Numbered from the stretch's first letter, positions 45,480 through 54,945 are shown. The stretch: DNA of 64,000 bases from Massilia sp. W12 (GCF_037300705.1 NZ_CP147776.1:2852001-2916000), one strand, 5' to 3'. The notes: generated by a model from the sequence alone, not told the origin. Numbers and translations are program-made.

Positions 45480-45932
45480 TCAATTTTCTTCATCCGCGCC
45501 AGCCGGCCAATCACGGATATAGGCTTTGAGCATGCGGTTTTCAAAGCTTTGCGCTTCCAGCACGGCTTTGGCCACGTCATAAAATGAAATCACGCCCATC
45601 AAGGTGCGCGCATTCATGACCGGGACATAACGGGCATGCTTTTCCAGCATGATGCGGCGCACTTCATTGACTTCCGTGTCCGGGGTGACGGTGATCGGGT
45701 GATCATCCATATGCCGGCGCACAGTGCCATCGCCCAAGGCGCCGCCATTTTGACGCAAGGCGCGTATCACTTCACGGAAGGTCAGCATGCCGACCAGTTC
45801 GCCGAATTCCATCACCACCAGCGAGCCGATATCGTGCCCGTCCATGGTGTCCACCGCATCCTTGATGGGGGTTTCAGGCTTCACCGTAAACAGGATATTG
45901 CCCTTGACTTCGAGTATTTCCGAGACTTTCAT
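45480..45932 (-). CDS. CBS-domain protein
   Basis: 150 residues: two CBS motifs in tandem (KPETPIKDAVDTMDGHDIGS, and VTPDTEVNEVRRIMLEKHAR with YVPVMNARTLMGVISFYDVA). Such stand-alone Bateman modules bind adenine nucleotides. ATG 45932 follows AAGGA with seven bases spacing; the open frame upstream is not coding. Divergent from metY. Confidence 0.9.
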   Translation of the reverse strand: MKVSEILEVKGNILFTVKPETPIKDAVDTMDGHDIGSLVVMEFGELVGMLTFREVIRALRQNGGALGDGTVRRHMDDHPITVTPDTEVNEVRRIMLEKHARYVPVMNARTLMGVISFYDVAKAVLEAQSFENRMLKAYIRDWPAGADEEN

Positions 45933-46151
45933 AGCGATCCTTTTTTGTAGCCTGTCTTGACAGCGGAAAAACGCTGATATCCTGAATGGACTGTAGCCTA
46001 AGCCGGGCAAAAAATCCACCGCAACGCGCGTGTTTGCGAGTTTTTTGGCAAGCTTTGTGTTTCATGCAATTCTTTAAACAAGCATACGCCGGCAAACATG
46101 GCCGTTTCAGAAACAGTGTTAACATGGCCTTTTGCCATCGGAGCGAAGTCT

Positions 46152-47456
46152 ATGAAATCGGCCATGTCTGCAGGATTCGACACGCTCGCGCTGCATGCCG
46201 GCAGCGCGGTCGATTCCGCCACCGGGGCGCGCGCCACCCCGATTTACTTCACCACCTCGTTTTGCTTTGACGATGCGGCGCATGCGGCTTCCCTGTTTAA
46301 TATGGAACGCGCCGGCCATGTGTATTCGCGCTTATCCAACCCCACCAACGCCACCCTGGAAGAAAAAATCGCCGCGCTGGAATGCGGCATCGGCGCGCTG
46401 GCCTGCGCCAGCGGCCAGGCCGCGCTGTTTTTAGCCATCTGCACCATTGCGCCAGCCGGCAGCCATATTCTGGCCTCGCGCTCCTTGTATGGCGGCTCGC
46501 ATAATCTGCTGGCCTACACCCTGCCGCGCTTTGGCATTCAAACCAGTTTTGTCGATATGCGCGATGTGGCGGCGGTGGAGGCGGCGATCCGTCCCGAAAC
46601 CCGGCTCCTGTTTGGCGAGAGCATAGGCAACCCGATGTTGGACGTATTGAATATTCCCGCCATCGCCGCGATTGCCCATGCGCATGCGCTGCCCTTGCTG
46701 GTGGACGCCACCCTGGCCACGCCCTGGTTGCAACAGCCGCTGCAACTGGGGGCGGATCTGGTGTTGCATTCAGCCAGCAAATATTTATGCGGCCACGGCA
46801 CTGCGATCGGCGGCCTGCTGGTGGATGGCGGCCAGTTTGACTGGCAGGCGGCGCATGCGCAGCACGGCCATTTCGCCGAGCTGTGCCAGCCATATGCCGG
46901 TTTTCATGATGTGGTGTTTTGCGAAGAATCAGCGCTGGCCGCGTTTTTATTGCGCGCGCGGCGCGAAGGCTTGCGCGACTTCGGCGCTTGTTTGAGTCCG
47001 CATAATGCGTTTGCGATTTTGCAAGGGGTGGAAACCTTGAGCCTGCGCATGCAAAGGCATGTGGAAAATACGCGCGCCCTGCTGGCCATGCTGGCGCAAC
47101 ATCCGGCAGTCGCGGCCCTGCACCACCCGGAACTGCCGGGCCACCCCGACGCCGCGCTGGCGCAACAGCTGTTGCCGCGCGGCGGCGGTGCGGTGATCAG
47201 CGTAGAAGTGAAAGGCGGCAAAGCGGCGGCGCAGAAAATGATTGAACATTTGCGCCTGTTTTCGCATCTGGCGAATGTGGGCGACGCCAAATCGCTGGCG
47301 CTGCACCCGGCCTCCACCACCCATGCGCGCATGCGGGAAGAAGATTTGCAAGCGGCGGGAATTGCGCCTGGCATGGTGCGGCTCTCAATCGGCCTGGAAG
47401 ATGCGGCGGATTTACAGGAAGATCTGAACCGCGCCTTAAAACTGTCACAGAAATGA
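46152..47456 (+). CDS. metY: O-acetylhomoserine/O-succinylhomoserine sulfhydrylase-type PLP enzyme
   Basis: 434 residues of the Cys/Met metabolism PLP family, making homocysteine or a related product by gamma-replacement. GFDTLALHAG start, YSRLSNPTNATLEEKIAALE, SASKYLCGHG with the PLP lysine, and the C-terminal SLALHPASTTHARM are family hallmarks. GGAG lies nine bases before ATG 46152. The alpha/beta hydrolase gene follows with the stop and start regions touching, so they are one operon. Confidence 0.9.
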   Translation: MKSAMSAGFDTLALHAGSAVDSATGARATPIYFTTSFCFDDAAHAASLFNMERAGHVYSRLSNPTNATLEEKIAALECGIGALACASGQAALFLAICTIAPAGSHILASRSLYGGSHNLLAYTLPRFGIQTSFVDMRDVAAVEAAIRPETRLLFGESIGNPMLDVLNIPAIAAIAHAHALPLLVDATLATPWLQQPLQLGADLVLHSASKYLCGHGTAIGGLLVDGGQFDWQAAHAQHGHFAELCQPYAGFHDVVFCEESALAAFLLRARREGLRDFGACLSPHNAFAILQGVETLSLRMQRHVENTRALLAMLAQHPAVAALHHPELPGHPDAALAQQLLPRGGGAVISVEVKGGKAAAQKMIEHLRLFSHLANVGDAKSLALHPASTTHARMREEDLQAAGIAPGMVRLSIGLEDAADLQEDLNRALKLSQK

Positions 47457-47464
47457 GGATGGCG

Positions 47465-48295
47465 ATGGAGTTCACATTGCAACATGGCGCAGCCTGGGCC
47501 TACACCGGGGGCAAGCCGTTTGACCCGGCGCAGCCGGTTTGTGTGTTTATTCATGGCGCGCAAAATGACCATTCGGTATGGGCTTTGCAGAGCCGTTTTT
47601 TTGCACATCAGGGTTTTGCCGTGCTGGCCCCGGATCTGCCCGCGCATGGACGCGGCAGCGGCATGGCTTTGCACAGTATTGAAGCGCTGGCCGATTGGCT
47701 GCTGGCTTTGCTGCAGGCGGCGCAAATCAAACAAGCGCATTTGATCGGCCACAGCATGGGCAGCCTGATCGCGCTGGAAGCGGCGGCGCGCTCGCCCGTT
47801 GTCACGCGCCTGTCCCTGGTGGGAACCGCATTTCCGATGCAAGTCGCGCCGGCCCTGTTGCAGACCGCGCAAAGCGATCAAATGGCGGCGCTGGCGATGG
47901 TCAATCCCTGGGCCTATGCCAGCCATGCGCCCAAACCCTCCTGTCCCGGCCCCGGGTTTTATGCGCCCGGCATGGGCTTGGCTTTAAAACAGCGCGTGGC
48001 GCGCGTCAGCGCCGCACGCACGCCCGCCGGCAGCAATCTGTTTTATCTGGATTTTTGCGCTTGCAATGCCTATGCCAACGGACTGCAAGCGGCGCACACC
48101 CTGGCCGCGCGCGCGACGCCGGTGCAATTTGTGATTGCGCGCCAGGACATGATGACGCCGGAAAAAGCCACCCACAGCCTGCGCGCCGCCCTGCCCGCCG
48201 CCCGCCTCGACTACATCAGCCCGGCGGGACACGATATGATGGCCGAGCAGCCGGAACAAGTGCGCCGCGCGCTGTGGGAATTCGCCAGTACCTAA
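47465..48295 (+). CDS. Alpha/beta hydrolase
   Basis: 276 residues from ATG 47465, which has GAGG six bases upstream; ATG 47453 and 47459 are also in frame. The oxyanion region is FIHGAQNDHSVW, the nucleophile elbow GHSMGS, then an Asp region (ARQDMMTPEKA) and the final His in SPAGHDMMAEQ, a complete triad. Substrate unknown; in the metY operon a homoserine-ester or thioester link is possible but unproven. Confidence 0.87.
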   Translation: MEFTLQHGAAWAYTGGKPFDPAQPVCVFIHGAQNDHSVWALQSRFFAHQGFAVLAPDLPAHGRGSGMALHSIEALADWLLALLQAAQIKQAHLIGHSMGSLIALEAAARSPVVTRLSLVGTAFPMQVAPALLQTAQSDQMAALAMVNPWAYASHAPKPSCPGPGFYAPGMGLALKQRVARVSAARTPAGSNLFYLDFCACNAYANGLQAAHTLAARATPVQFVIARQDMMTPEKATHSLRAALPAARLDYISPAGHDMMAEQPEQVRRALWEFAST

Positions 48296-48319
48296 AGAAA
48301 GCACGCAAAGCCCTTGCCC

Positions 48320-49300
48320 TTATAACCAGCCGACTTTTTTGAAGCGCCAGTACAAATAGCCGCACACCGTGACCATCCAGGTCAAGGCCAGCGGATAGCC
48401 GAAGTGCCAGCTGAGTTCCGGCATATGCTTGAAATTCATGCCCCAGATGCCGGCAAACGCGGTGGCAACCGCGAAGATGGCGGCCCAGGCGGCCAGACGT
48501 TTATTCACTTCGCCCTCATCAATCGCCACCAGGGACAGATTGACTTGAATCGCGGTGACGATGGTGTCGCGGATGGTGTCGAGAGTGGCTGAGATGCGTT
48601 GCAAATGGTCGGCCACGTCACGGAAATATTCCTGCGAACTGGCGCAAATCGCCGGCACGCGCCCGCCATACAGGCGCGAAACCGCTTCCAGCAGCGGCAG
48701 CACGGCATGCCGCAGTTGCATCACTTTGCGCTTTAGCTGATACAAACGCTGAATCGAGACACGCTCGCCGCCGGGTGTGAAAATCGCTTCCTCAATCGTT
48801 TCCAACTCCGCTTCAAACGCATTCACCAGAGGGAAATAACGGTCCACCACAGCGTCCAGCAAGGCGTACAGGACGAAGGCGGCGCCATGCGCCAGCAGAT
48901 GGGGTTCGCGCTCGCAGCGCGCGCGCACGTCGGCAAACCCGACTTCCGAATGGTTGCGCACTGAGAGCACATAATTCGGGCCGACAAACACATCCACTTC
49001 GCCAATCCGCAAGCCTGCCCCTTGAACCGTGCTGTGCTCGGCTTCCACCGTCTTGACCACCGCAAACAGCGAGTCGCCGTATTCTTCAATCTTGGCGCGC
49101 TGATTGCCGCGCTGGGCATCTTCCAGCGCCAGCGGATGCAGGCCGAATTCTTCTTGCATCTTGGCCAGCTCGGCGCTGCTGGCGTCTTTCAAAGCAACCC
49201 AGACAAAGCAATCCGGCTGTTCCAGATAATCGCTGATTTCTTCCACGGTGATATCAGACAAACGCTGGCCCCGGCTGTAAGCGACGCAATTAATCAGCAT
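48320..49300 (-). CDS. corA: CorA-type magnesium/cobalt transporter
   Basis: 326 residues. A long N-terminal cytoplasmic domain, then two C-terminal helices with the selectivity signature GIWGMNFKHMPEL between them and the end ...YLYWRFKKVGWL. ATG 49300 follows GGGAG. Convergent with the hydrolase gene. Confidence 0.92.
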   Translation of the reverse strand: MLINCVAYSRGQRLSDITVEEISDYLEQPDCFVWVALKDASSAELAKMQEEFGLHPLALEDAQRGNQRAKIEEYGDSLFAVVKTVEAEHSTVQGAGLRIGEVDVFVGPNYVLSVRNHSEVGFADVRARCEREPHLLAHGAAFVLYALLDAVVDRYFPLVNAFEAELETIEEAIFTPGGERVSIQRLYQLKRKVMQLRHAVLPLLEAVSRLYGGRVPAICASSQEYFRDVADHLQRISATLDTIRDTIVTAIQVNLSLVAIDEGEVNKRLAAWAAIFAVATAFAGIWGMNFKHMPELSWHFGYPLALTWMVTVCGYLYWRFKKVGWL

Positions 49301-49433
49301 CTTGTTTCTCCCTGCATACAAAATAAACCTGCGACAGTGTACGCCGGCTTGCCGCCATATTCATGCTTTGCTTATCTGTGCCGCCGCGCCAGTGCGCCAG
49401 GCCGCCGCCAAACATGCCGGCGGCCTGGCCGGC

Positions 49434-51731
49434 TTATTTGGCGATCAGCAACAGCACCGAGCGTCCATGCACGCCGTACACCGTGCCGCCGGGGCCGATA
49501 TAGCTTTCGGCGCCAGCCGGCGTCATGCTGTTATCCCCCTCATTCCAGGGCGCAGTATCGCCGACCCGGTACCAGGCCTTGCCCTGGCGCGGTGCGGGCA
49601 AGGTGAAATTCACCTTATCCTGCCAGCCGTTATAAGCGACATAGATATCGTTGTCATCAAATTCACTGCCGTCAATGCGCCAGCTCATGGCGCGGTTATT
49701 CGGGTCATTGAAATACGCCGCATCCATGATTTGCCCATCGGGTCTGAACCAGGCCAGCTGCGCCAGGCCATTGCCATTATTATCCGCCGCCGAATAAAAA
49801 TTCTGCGGGCGCAGGGCTGGATGCGCTTTGCGGAAGGCAATCACGCGTTTGGCAAAGGTATGGAATTGGCTTTGTTGCACACTCCAATTGGCTGACAGCC
49901 AATTGGCCGCATTGTCCAGATTGTAGGGATTGTTATTGCATTGCAGGCTGCGCAGATATTCATCGCCGCCATTGAGCATCGGACGCCCCGCCGCCAGCAT
50001 GGTCAAGAGCAGGCCATTGCGCGCCGCTTTGCGTTGATCCGCTGCAATTCCACCCTGGTCCCAGCTGTTGTTATGGTCTTCCCCGCCATCCGAAGCGCCA
50101 TATGGCCAGGGCTGGTTATTGCTCTTTTGATTGCAGGCGTACAGATCCTTGAGTGTGAAACCATCATGCGCGGTGATGAAATTCACCGAATGCCAGGGTT
50201 TGCGCCCGCTGCTTTGATACAAGTCGGCAGAGCCGGCGATGCGGCTGGCGATTTGTCCCGGTGTAATGGGCGCAATGCCCATTTTGTTTTGGCTCTGGCG
50301 CAGCACATCGCGGAATTGGCCATTCCACTCCCCCCAGGCGGCAGGAAAACCGCCCACCTGGTAAGAATTGCCGCCAATCGCCCACGGTTCGGCAATCAAA
50401 TCCAAACCGGCGCCGCCAGTTGCCGGGCGCACAGTGAATTCGCGCGTGATGCGGTTTAAGGCATTGTTGCTGTCATTTTTATCGAAATGAAAGCAGCCGG
50501 ATTCGCAGCTATTGCCAAGCACGGAAGCCAGATCAAAGCGGAAGCCATCCACCCCCAGCGTATTGCTCCAGTAGGCCAGCGAATCGATGATCAGATTTTG
50601 CGCAATCGGATTTTTGCTGTTGAAATTGCCGCCCACGCCGGTGTTATCGATGGTCGATTGCTTATCCGCGCTCAAGGTGTAGTAAGTCGGATTATCCAGC
50701 CCGCGATACGAATAAATGCCGTAGGTGTTGGCGTCGCCCGCGTTCCATGGCCCTTCTTCGCTGGTGTGGTTGTACACCACATCAACATAGACTTTGATAC
50801 CGGCATCATGGAAGGCTTTCACCATCTCGCGGAATTCGGCGGTCGGCCCGCCCGGCGCTTTATTGCAGGCGTAACGGCGATCCGGCGCGAAGAAATTGGT
50901 GGTCATATAGCCCCAATAATTATCCCGCAGCCCGTTGTTTGGATCGACCTCGATGCCGTCGTTATCGGTTTCTTGCAGCGGCAGAAATTCCACCGCCGTC
51001 ACCCCCAGCGCAGCCAGGCTGGCGGCTTTTTGCCCCGCGCCCTTGTAGGTGCCGCGACAGGCGGCGGGAATCGCGGGATCATTCATGGTCAGGCCGCGCA
51101 CATGAACTTCATAAATAATGTCGTCTTTCGCTGCGCGGGTGGGTTTCACACCGGTGGAATTGCTGATATTGCCCAGCACAATTCCTTTTGGCGCACGCGG
51201 CGCGCTGTCTAACAAACGGTATTTGGGGCCGCTGCCATACACGCTGTTGTCAAAGGCGGCATTGGCCGGATTCTGGTCATGCGAGAGTTCCAAAGCATAC
51301 GGGTCGATCAAGAGTTTGTTCGGATTGAAGCGATTGCCCTGCGCATCCACATCCGCGATGAAACCGGCTGCCGAACCTTTGCTCCAGCCGCTGCTGTACA
51401 CCCAGTTCGGCCCCCACGCGCGATAGCCGTAAAACACCGTGCCGCTGATGCCGGCGCTTTTCAGGGCGGCCACCGGCACGCTTACGCTCCAGACATTGTT
51501 GGCGTCGCGCGTTAAGACATAACGCGCTTTTTCGGTTGCGCCCTGGGCCTGGGCGTAGAGCCAGACTTCGATGCGGGTGGCGCGGCTGGAAAAGAGGCGG
51601 AATTGGATATTGCTGGCGGCAGCGTCGTATTTGGCGCCCAGATTCATGCTGTTAATCGCGGCCGGCGTCGGCATGGCGGCAGCCAGCGCCAAGCCGCACA
51701 AGGCCGCGCGGGCGGCTGTGAGCAGATTCAT
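49434..51731 (-). CDS. Secreted isoamylase (glycogen/starch debranching enzyme)
   Basis: 765 residues, close to the ~776 of the classic Pseudomonas isoamylase precursor. Signal peptide to about residue 25 (LALAAAMPTPAA). An N-terminal CBM48-like domain (residues ~30-150) with RIEVWLYAQ, then a GH13 barrel: VYVDVVYNHTSE, GVDGFRFDLASVLG (nucleophile Asp), LIAEPWAIGG (acid Glu), NFITAHDGFTL (third Asp). It cuts alpha-1,6 branches. AGGAG precedes the start by six bases at 51731. A LacI-type operator-like site lies upstream. Confidence 0.93.
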   Translation of the reverse strand: MNLLTAARAALCGLALAAAMPTPAAINSMNLGAKYDAAASNIQFRLFSSRATRIEVWLYAQAQGATEKARYVLTRDANNVWSVSVPVAALKSAGISGTVFYGYRAWGPNWVYSSGWSKGSAAGFIADVDAQGNRFNPNKLLIDPYALELSHDQNPANAAFDNSVYGSGPKYRLLDSAPRAPKGIVLGNISNSTGVKPTRAAKDDIIYEVHVRGLTMNDPAIPAACRGTYKGAGQKAASLAALGVTAVEFLPLQETDNDGIEVDPNNGLRDNYWGYMTTNFFAPDRRYACNKAPGGPTAEFREMVKAFHDAGIKVYVDVVYNHTSEEGPWNAGDANTYGIYSYRGLDNPTYYTLSADKQSTIDNTGVGGNFNSKNPIAQNLIIDSLAYWSNTLGVDGFRFDLASVLGNSCESGCFHFDKNDSNNALNRITREFTVRPATGGAGLDLIAEPWAIGGNSYQVGGFPAAWGEWNGQFRDVLRQSQNKMGIAPITPGQIASRIAGSADLYQSSGRKPWHSVNFITAHDGFTLKDLYACNQKSNNQPWPYGASDGGEDHNNSWDQGGIAADQRKAARNGLLLTMLAAGRPMLNGGDEYLRSLQCNNNPYNLDNAANWLSANWSVQQSQFHTFAKRVIAFRKAHPALRPQNFYSAADNNGNGLAQLAWFRPDGQIMDAAYFNDPNNRAMSWRIDGSEFDDNDIYVAYNGWQDKVNFTLPAPRQGKAWYRVGDTAPWNEGDNSMTPAGAESYIGPGGTVYGVHGRSVLLLIAK

Positions 51732-51787
51732 CATTGTCTCCTGATGGTAATTGACTTGTTTTTGCGCACCATTGCAGTGCAGTTTTG

Positions 51788-51803
51788 TTCAAAGCGATTT
51801 GGA
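51788..51803. promoter_or_regulatory. Operator-like imperfect palindrome upstream of isoamylase
   Basis: TTCAAAGCGATTTGGA fits the pattern TTCAAA-NCGN-TTTGAA with one mismatch in the right arm. The same pattern is perfect at 62871-62886 before the CBM48 esterase gene. It fits LacI-family operators used for maltose genes. Confidence 0.35.
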
Positions 51804-51891
51804 TTTTAAACTGTTATTGCCATGATGGCACACATTTGCGCAAAAACAGTGCACGCAAGAGATAAGTGAGGTGTGAAACGTGAACAAACAA

Positions 51892-51924
51892 AACCCCGCT
51901 TGCCGGACAAACGGCAGCGGGGTT
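51892..51924 (-). terminator. Rho-independent terminator of the rtc operon
   Basis: AACCCCGC and TGCCG arms pair with CGGCA and GCGGGGTT. On the minus strand it is followed by TTTGTTTGTT. It lies 8 bp past the rtcA stop. Confidence 0.88.
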
Positions 51925-51931
51925 GGCGCAT

Positions 51932-52951
51932 TCAGGCGGGAAAAACCTGGCACAGATAGCGCTTGTCATCAGGCGTGAAACTGAACTGCACCGGCAAAAA
52001 CCGGCTGATCACCTCAGCATTGGTCTTGCTGTGAGCGGACACCATATCGCAGCTGAAGGCGCCGCCGCCCGCCAGGGCCAGCGGCAACATCAATTGATCG
52101 GCCAGATACTCGCTCACCGCCGCCTGGCTGATGCACCAGCGGCGCGCATCCTGCAAGACTTTTTGCGCCACCTGTTCAGACGATAACTGCTTTTCGCCCA
52201 GCGCGGAAAACACTTCAGTGGTGTTGGCATGCTGCAAGGTCAGCAGCAAAATATTGCCCGGCCCTTCCTCTTGCGACAAGCTGCGCGCATGCAATTGCTG
52301 CGGCTGCCAATTCATGCCTTTGCGCAGGGTTTCCAACTCACGTTCGGCAATCGTCAGCGGCAAGGCGGCGCAGATTGCTTCGGCCCAGCCTTGCACACGG
52401 GGGCCTGGTTCCAGCCATTCGCGCGGCGCAAGCTGGCTGCAGGGTTGAATATCGGCGTGCAAGACGCCGCCGCCGGCAGGGTAAAAACCATAGCGGCTGG
52501 CATGCGCCTGCACCTGCGCGCCCATTTCTGCCAAACGTGGCAAAAAAGCCTGCTGTAAAAATTCCAGGGGCGGCGCCATGCCATTGTGGGTGCCGCCGCT
52601 GATGCAAAGTTGCGAAGGCGCATCGGCAAACAAGAGCGCAGGCAAGACCGTTTGCAACACCAGCACAGCGCTGCCGGCACTGCCGATGGCCCATTGGTAT
52701 GCGCCGCCGCGCACACGGCCCGGATAAAATTCCAATTCCGACGCCCCCAGCGCTAAGGGGCTGGTGCGCGCGGAACACACTTCAGCGGCGGCTTGCACCG
52801 CCACCAGATGCTGGCGCAATAAACCCGGTTTGCTGCGCCCGGCGCGGATATTGCGGATGCGAAACGGGGTTTGCGTCACCATCGCCAAGGCCAGGGCGCT
52901 GCGCAAAATCTGCCCGCCGCCCTCGCCTTGCGAACCATCCAATTCAATCAT
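51932..52951 (-). CDS. rtcA: RNA 3'-terminal phosphate cyclase
   Basis: Converts RNA 3'-phosphate to 2',3'-cyclic phosphate, the substrate form for RtcB. 339 residues. Starts IELDGSQGEGGGQILRSALA; ISGGTHNGMAPP; and the C-terminal SAHSKTNAEVISRFLP with the adenylylated His. AAGGA precedes ATG 52951. Last gene of the sigma-54 operon, 9 bp after rtcB. Confidence 0.95.
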   Translation of the reverse strand: MIELDGSQGEGGGQILRSALALAMVTQTPFRIRNIRAGRSKPGLLRQHLVAVQAAAEVCSARTSPLALGASELEFYPGRVRGGAYQWAIGSAGSAVLVLQTVLPALLFADAPSQLCISGGTHNGMAPPLEFLQQAFLPRLAEMGAQVQAHASRYGFYPAGGGVLHADIQPCSQLAPREWLEPGPRVQGWAEAICAALPLTIAERELETLRKGMNWQPQQLHARSLSQEEGPGNILLLTLQHANTTEVFSALGEKQLSSEQVAQKVLQDARRWCISQAAVSEYLADQLMLPLALAGGGAFSCDMVSAHSKTNAEVISRFLPVQFSFTPDDKRYLCQVFPA

Positions 52952-52960
52952 TTCTTTTCC

Positions 52961-54187
52961 TTATCCTTTGACGCAAACGATTTGCTTTAAGGTATGCACC
53001 ACTTCCACCAGATCGCGCTGCGCTTCCATGACGGCGTCAATATCCTTGTACGCCATGGGAATTTCATCAATCACATCCGCGTCTTTACGGCATTCCACGC
53101 CCTCGGTCGCCTTGCGCTGATCTTCTTCTGTAAAACGGCGCTTGGCTTCGGTGCGGCTCATCACGCGCCCTGCGCCATGGCTGCAGCTGTTAAAGCTGTC
53201 CGGGTTGCCTTTACCGCGCACGATATAGCTTTTCGCCCCCATCGAACCCGGGATAATACCCAATTCGCCCTCACGCGCCGAAACTGCGCCTTTACGCGTG
53301 ACCATCACATTTTTACCGAAGTGATGTTCGCGCTGCACATAGTTGTGGTGGCAGTTAATCGCTTCCACATGGGTTTCAAACGGCTTGGTGATGACTTTAC
53401 GCACGGCGGCGATCAAGTGCTGCATCATCACTTCGCGGTTCAAGCGCGCAAATTGCTGCGCCCAGGACACAGCGGCCACATATTGATCGTAGTGCTCCGT
53501 CCCTTCCGGCAGGTAAGCCAGATCCTGATCCGGCAGATTAATGAAGTGGCGGCGCATATCCTGTTTCGCCAATTCAATAAAGTGCGTCCCGATCACATTT
53601 CCCACGCCGCGCGAACCGGAGTGCAGCATAAACCAAACCATGTTTTCTTCATCCAGACAGATTTCGATGAAGTGGTTACCGCCGCCCAAGGTTCCCAGGT
53701 GCTTGTAGTTGTTTGATTTTTGCAAACGCGGTGTGGTTTCACACAATTTCTCAAACCCCGGCTGCAATTGCGCCCAGGCGTCTTGCGTGGCTTGCGGCGG
53801 ATTTTCCCATGCGCCTTTATCGCGCCCACGTCCCTTGGGTGACATACCATGCGGCACAGCCTGTTCAATCGCGCTGCGCAAAGGGCCGAGATTATCCGGC
53901 AGATCATTTGCATGCAGCGTGGTTTTGGCAGCCATCATGCCGCATCCGATATCCACCCCCACCGCAGCCGGAATAATCGCGCCCAGGGTCGGGATCACGC
54001 TGCCGATGGTGGCGCCAATCCCGGTATGCACATCCGGCATCACCGCCACATGTTTATAAATGAAAGGCATGCGCGCTGCATTGCTGAGCTGCTTTTTCGC
54101 GGTATCGTCCACCGGCACGCCCTTCGTCCACATCTTGACATGCACGCCGCCATCCACATTCATCACATCGTAGTTTTCGTTTTTCAT
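52961..54187 (-). CDS. rtcB: tRNA-splicing/RNA-repair ligase RtcB
   Basis: GTP- and Mn-dependent ligase joining 2',3'-cyclic phosphate or 3'-phosphate ends to 5'-OH ends. 408 residues from ATG 54187, which has CGGA at a better distance than ATG 54193. VKMWTKGVPVDD, MPDVHTGIGATIGSV, GVDIGCGM (metal Cys), GGGNHFIE, HSGSRGVGN, and SHGAGRVMSR with the guanylylated His are all present. Immediately upstream is the noncoding Y-RNA-like array, then rsr, all on the same strand. Confidence 0.96.
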   Translation of the reverse strand: MKNENYDVMNVDGGVHVKMWTKGVPVDDTAKKQLSNAARMPFIYKHVAVMPDVHTGIGATIGSVIPTLGAIIPAAVGVDIGCGMMAAKTTLHANDLPDNLGPLRSAIEQAVPHGMSPKGRGRDKGAWENPPQATQDAWAQLQPGFEKLCETTPRLQKSNNYKHLGTLGGGNHFIEICLDEENMVWFMLHSGSRGVGNVIGTHFIELAKQDMRRHFINLPDQDLAYLPEGTEHYDQYVAAVSWAQQFARLNREVMMQHLIAAVRKVITKPFETHVEAINCHHNYVQREHHFGKNVMVTRKGAVSAREGELGIIPGSMGAKSYIVRGKGNPDSFNSCSHGAGRVMSRTEAKRRFTEEDQRKATEGVECRKDADVIDEIPMAYKDIDAVMEAQRDLVEVVHTLKQIVCVKG

Positions 54188-54238
54188 GATCATTCCGTTT
54201 TTATCAGCAAACCGGCATTGTTTTACCGGCGTAAAAGT

Positions 54239-54344
54239 GGCGACAATATCGCTGAAATATTAAACATGCGTTCATGCCAATGAACCTCTTTGGCGGGAAT
54301 CGAACCCGCTTATCATGCCCCTTGTAATTTCAGCAGCATTCGCC
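54239..54344 (-). ncRNA. Y-RNA-like module G (long, T-arm present)
   Basis: 106 nt. 5' GGCGAATGC and 3' TTGTCGCC close the terminal helix. Internal ATTACA motif. T-arm GCGGG-TTCGATT-CCCGC at 54309-54293; a second hairpin GTTCAT-TGGC-ATGAAC follows in place of a D-arm. Last module before rtcB. Confidence 0.72.
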
Positions 54345-54400
54345 GTCAAACATTCGCCCAGTTTTGCGCCGGGCGCCCGCGCCGCTGTTTGGCCTGCCGT

Positions 54401-54452
54401 CAAGACAAGGAGTGTACAGATTTCTTTGGATGTAATCCGTAACGCATTCCTG
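54401..54452 (-). ncRNA. Y-RNA-like module G' (short)
   Basis: 52 nt. Closing arms CAGGA (5') and TCTTG (3', one G-T pair), with GAATGC, GGATTACAT and TTGTC conserved. Inner stem ACGGAT with ATCTGT. No T-arm. Confidence 0.6.
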
Positions 54453-54483
54453 GCGGCTGACCAAATCCGCTTGATTAAATGGT

Positions 54484-54570
54484 GGCGACAATTTTGTGGG
54501 AAACATCATCCGCATTTGCGGGGGTGATTTTTGTAATCACCGTAAAAATGTAGTTTCCCAGGCATTCGCC
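54484..54570 (-). ncRNA. Y-RNA-like module F (long, no T-arm)
   Basis: 87 nt. GGCGAATGC and TTGTCGCC ends, ACTACA motif. In place of the tRNA mimic there are two hairpins, GGTGATT-ACAAA-AATCACC and CCGCA-AA-TGCGG. Confidence 0.68.
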
Positions 54571-54626
54571 GAAAATCATGCACCCGGTTTTGCGCCGGAT
54601 GCCCGCGCTGCTTTTTCAGCTGCCAA

Positions 54627-54678
54627 CAGGACAAGAAGGGTACAGATTGCTTAAGATGTAATCTGTGGCGCATTCCTG
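54627..54678 (-). ncRNA. Y-RNA-like module F' (short)
   Basis: 52 nt. Closing arms CAGGA/TCCTG, GAATGC, ATTACA, TTGTC; inner stem CAGATT/AATCTG. No T-arm. Confidence 0.62.
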
Positions 54679-54705
54679 GTGGCCGGCCAAATCTGCTTGA
54701 AATCT

Positions 54706-54831
54706 GACGACAAAATTGATGAAACTGTTGCATGCCTTCGACCGCTTGGCTACGGGGGCGTTGCCGCCCCGATGGGATTCGAACCCATGATCCGGCTTGA
54801 GACCGGATGTGTATTTTCATCTGCATTCGTC
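54706..54831 (-). ncRNA. Y-RNA-like module E (long, permuted tRNA mimic)
   Basis: 126 nt. Ends GACGAATGC and TTGTCGTC: the second base pair is changed on both sides relative to GGCGA/TCGCC, a compensatory change. AATACA motif. T-arm ATGGG-TTCGAAT-CCCAT; acceptor-like stem CGGGGCG and CGCCCCCG closed by a GCAA tetraloop; D-arm GCC...GGC (AAGCGGTCGAA loop). An extra hairpin ATCCGG-TCTCAAG-CCGGAT lies before the T-arm like a long variable arm. Confidence 0.8.
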
Positions 54832-54889
54832 AAAACTCTGCTCCTCAGTACTGCTGACGCCGGAGCCGGCGCTTGTTTGACTGCTTCCA

Positions 54890-54945
54890 ATGACAAATCA
54901 TATACAGACAGTGCATTCCCATAATGTAATCTGTACGGCATTCAT
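54890..54945 (-). ncRNA. Y-RNA-like module E' (short)
   Basis: 56 nt. Closing arms ATGA/TCAT, GAATGC, ATTACA, TTGTC; inner stem ACAGA/TCTGT. No T-arm. Confidence 0.58.

Noticed and set aside
54293-54309. Ordinary tRNA genes suggested by GGTTCGATTCC-type T-arms in 54239-55588
   Set aside because: No 5' acceptor and D-arm precede any T-arm; the halves are permuted and embedded in Y-RNA-like units, so normal tRNAs are not encoded.
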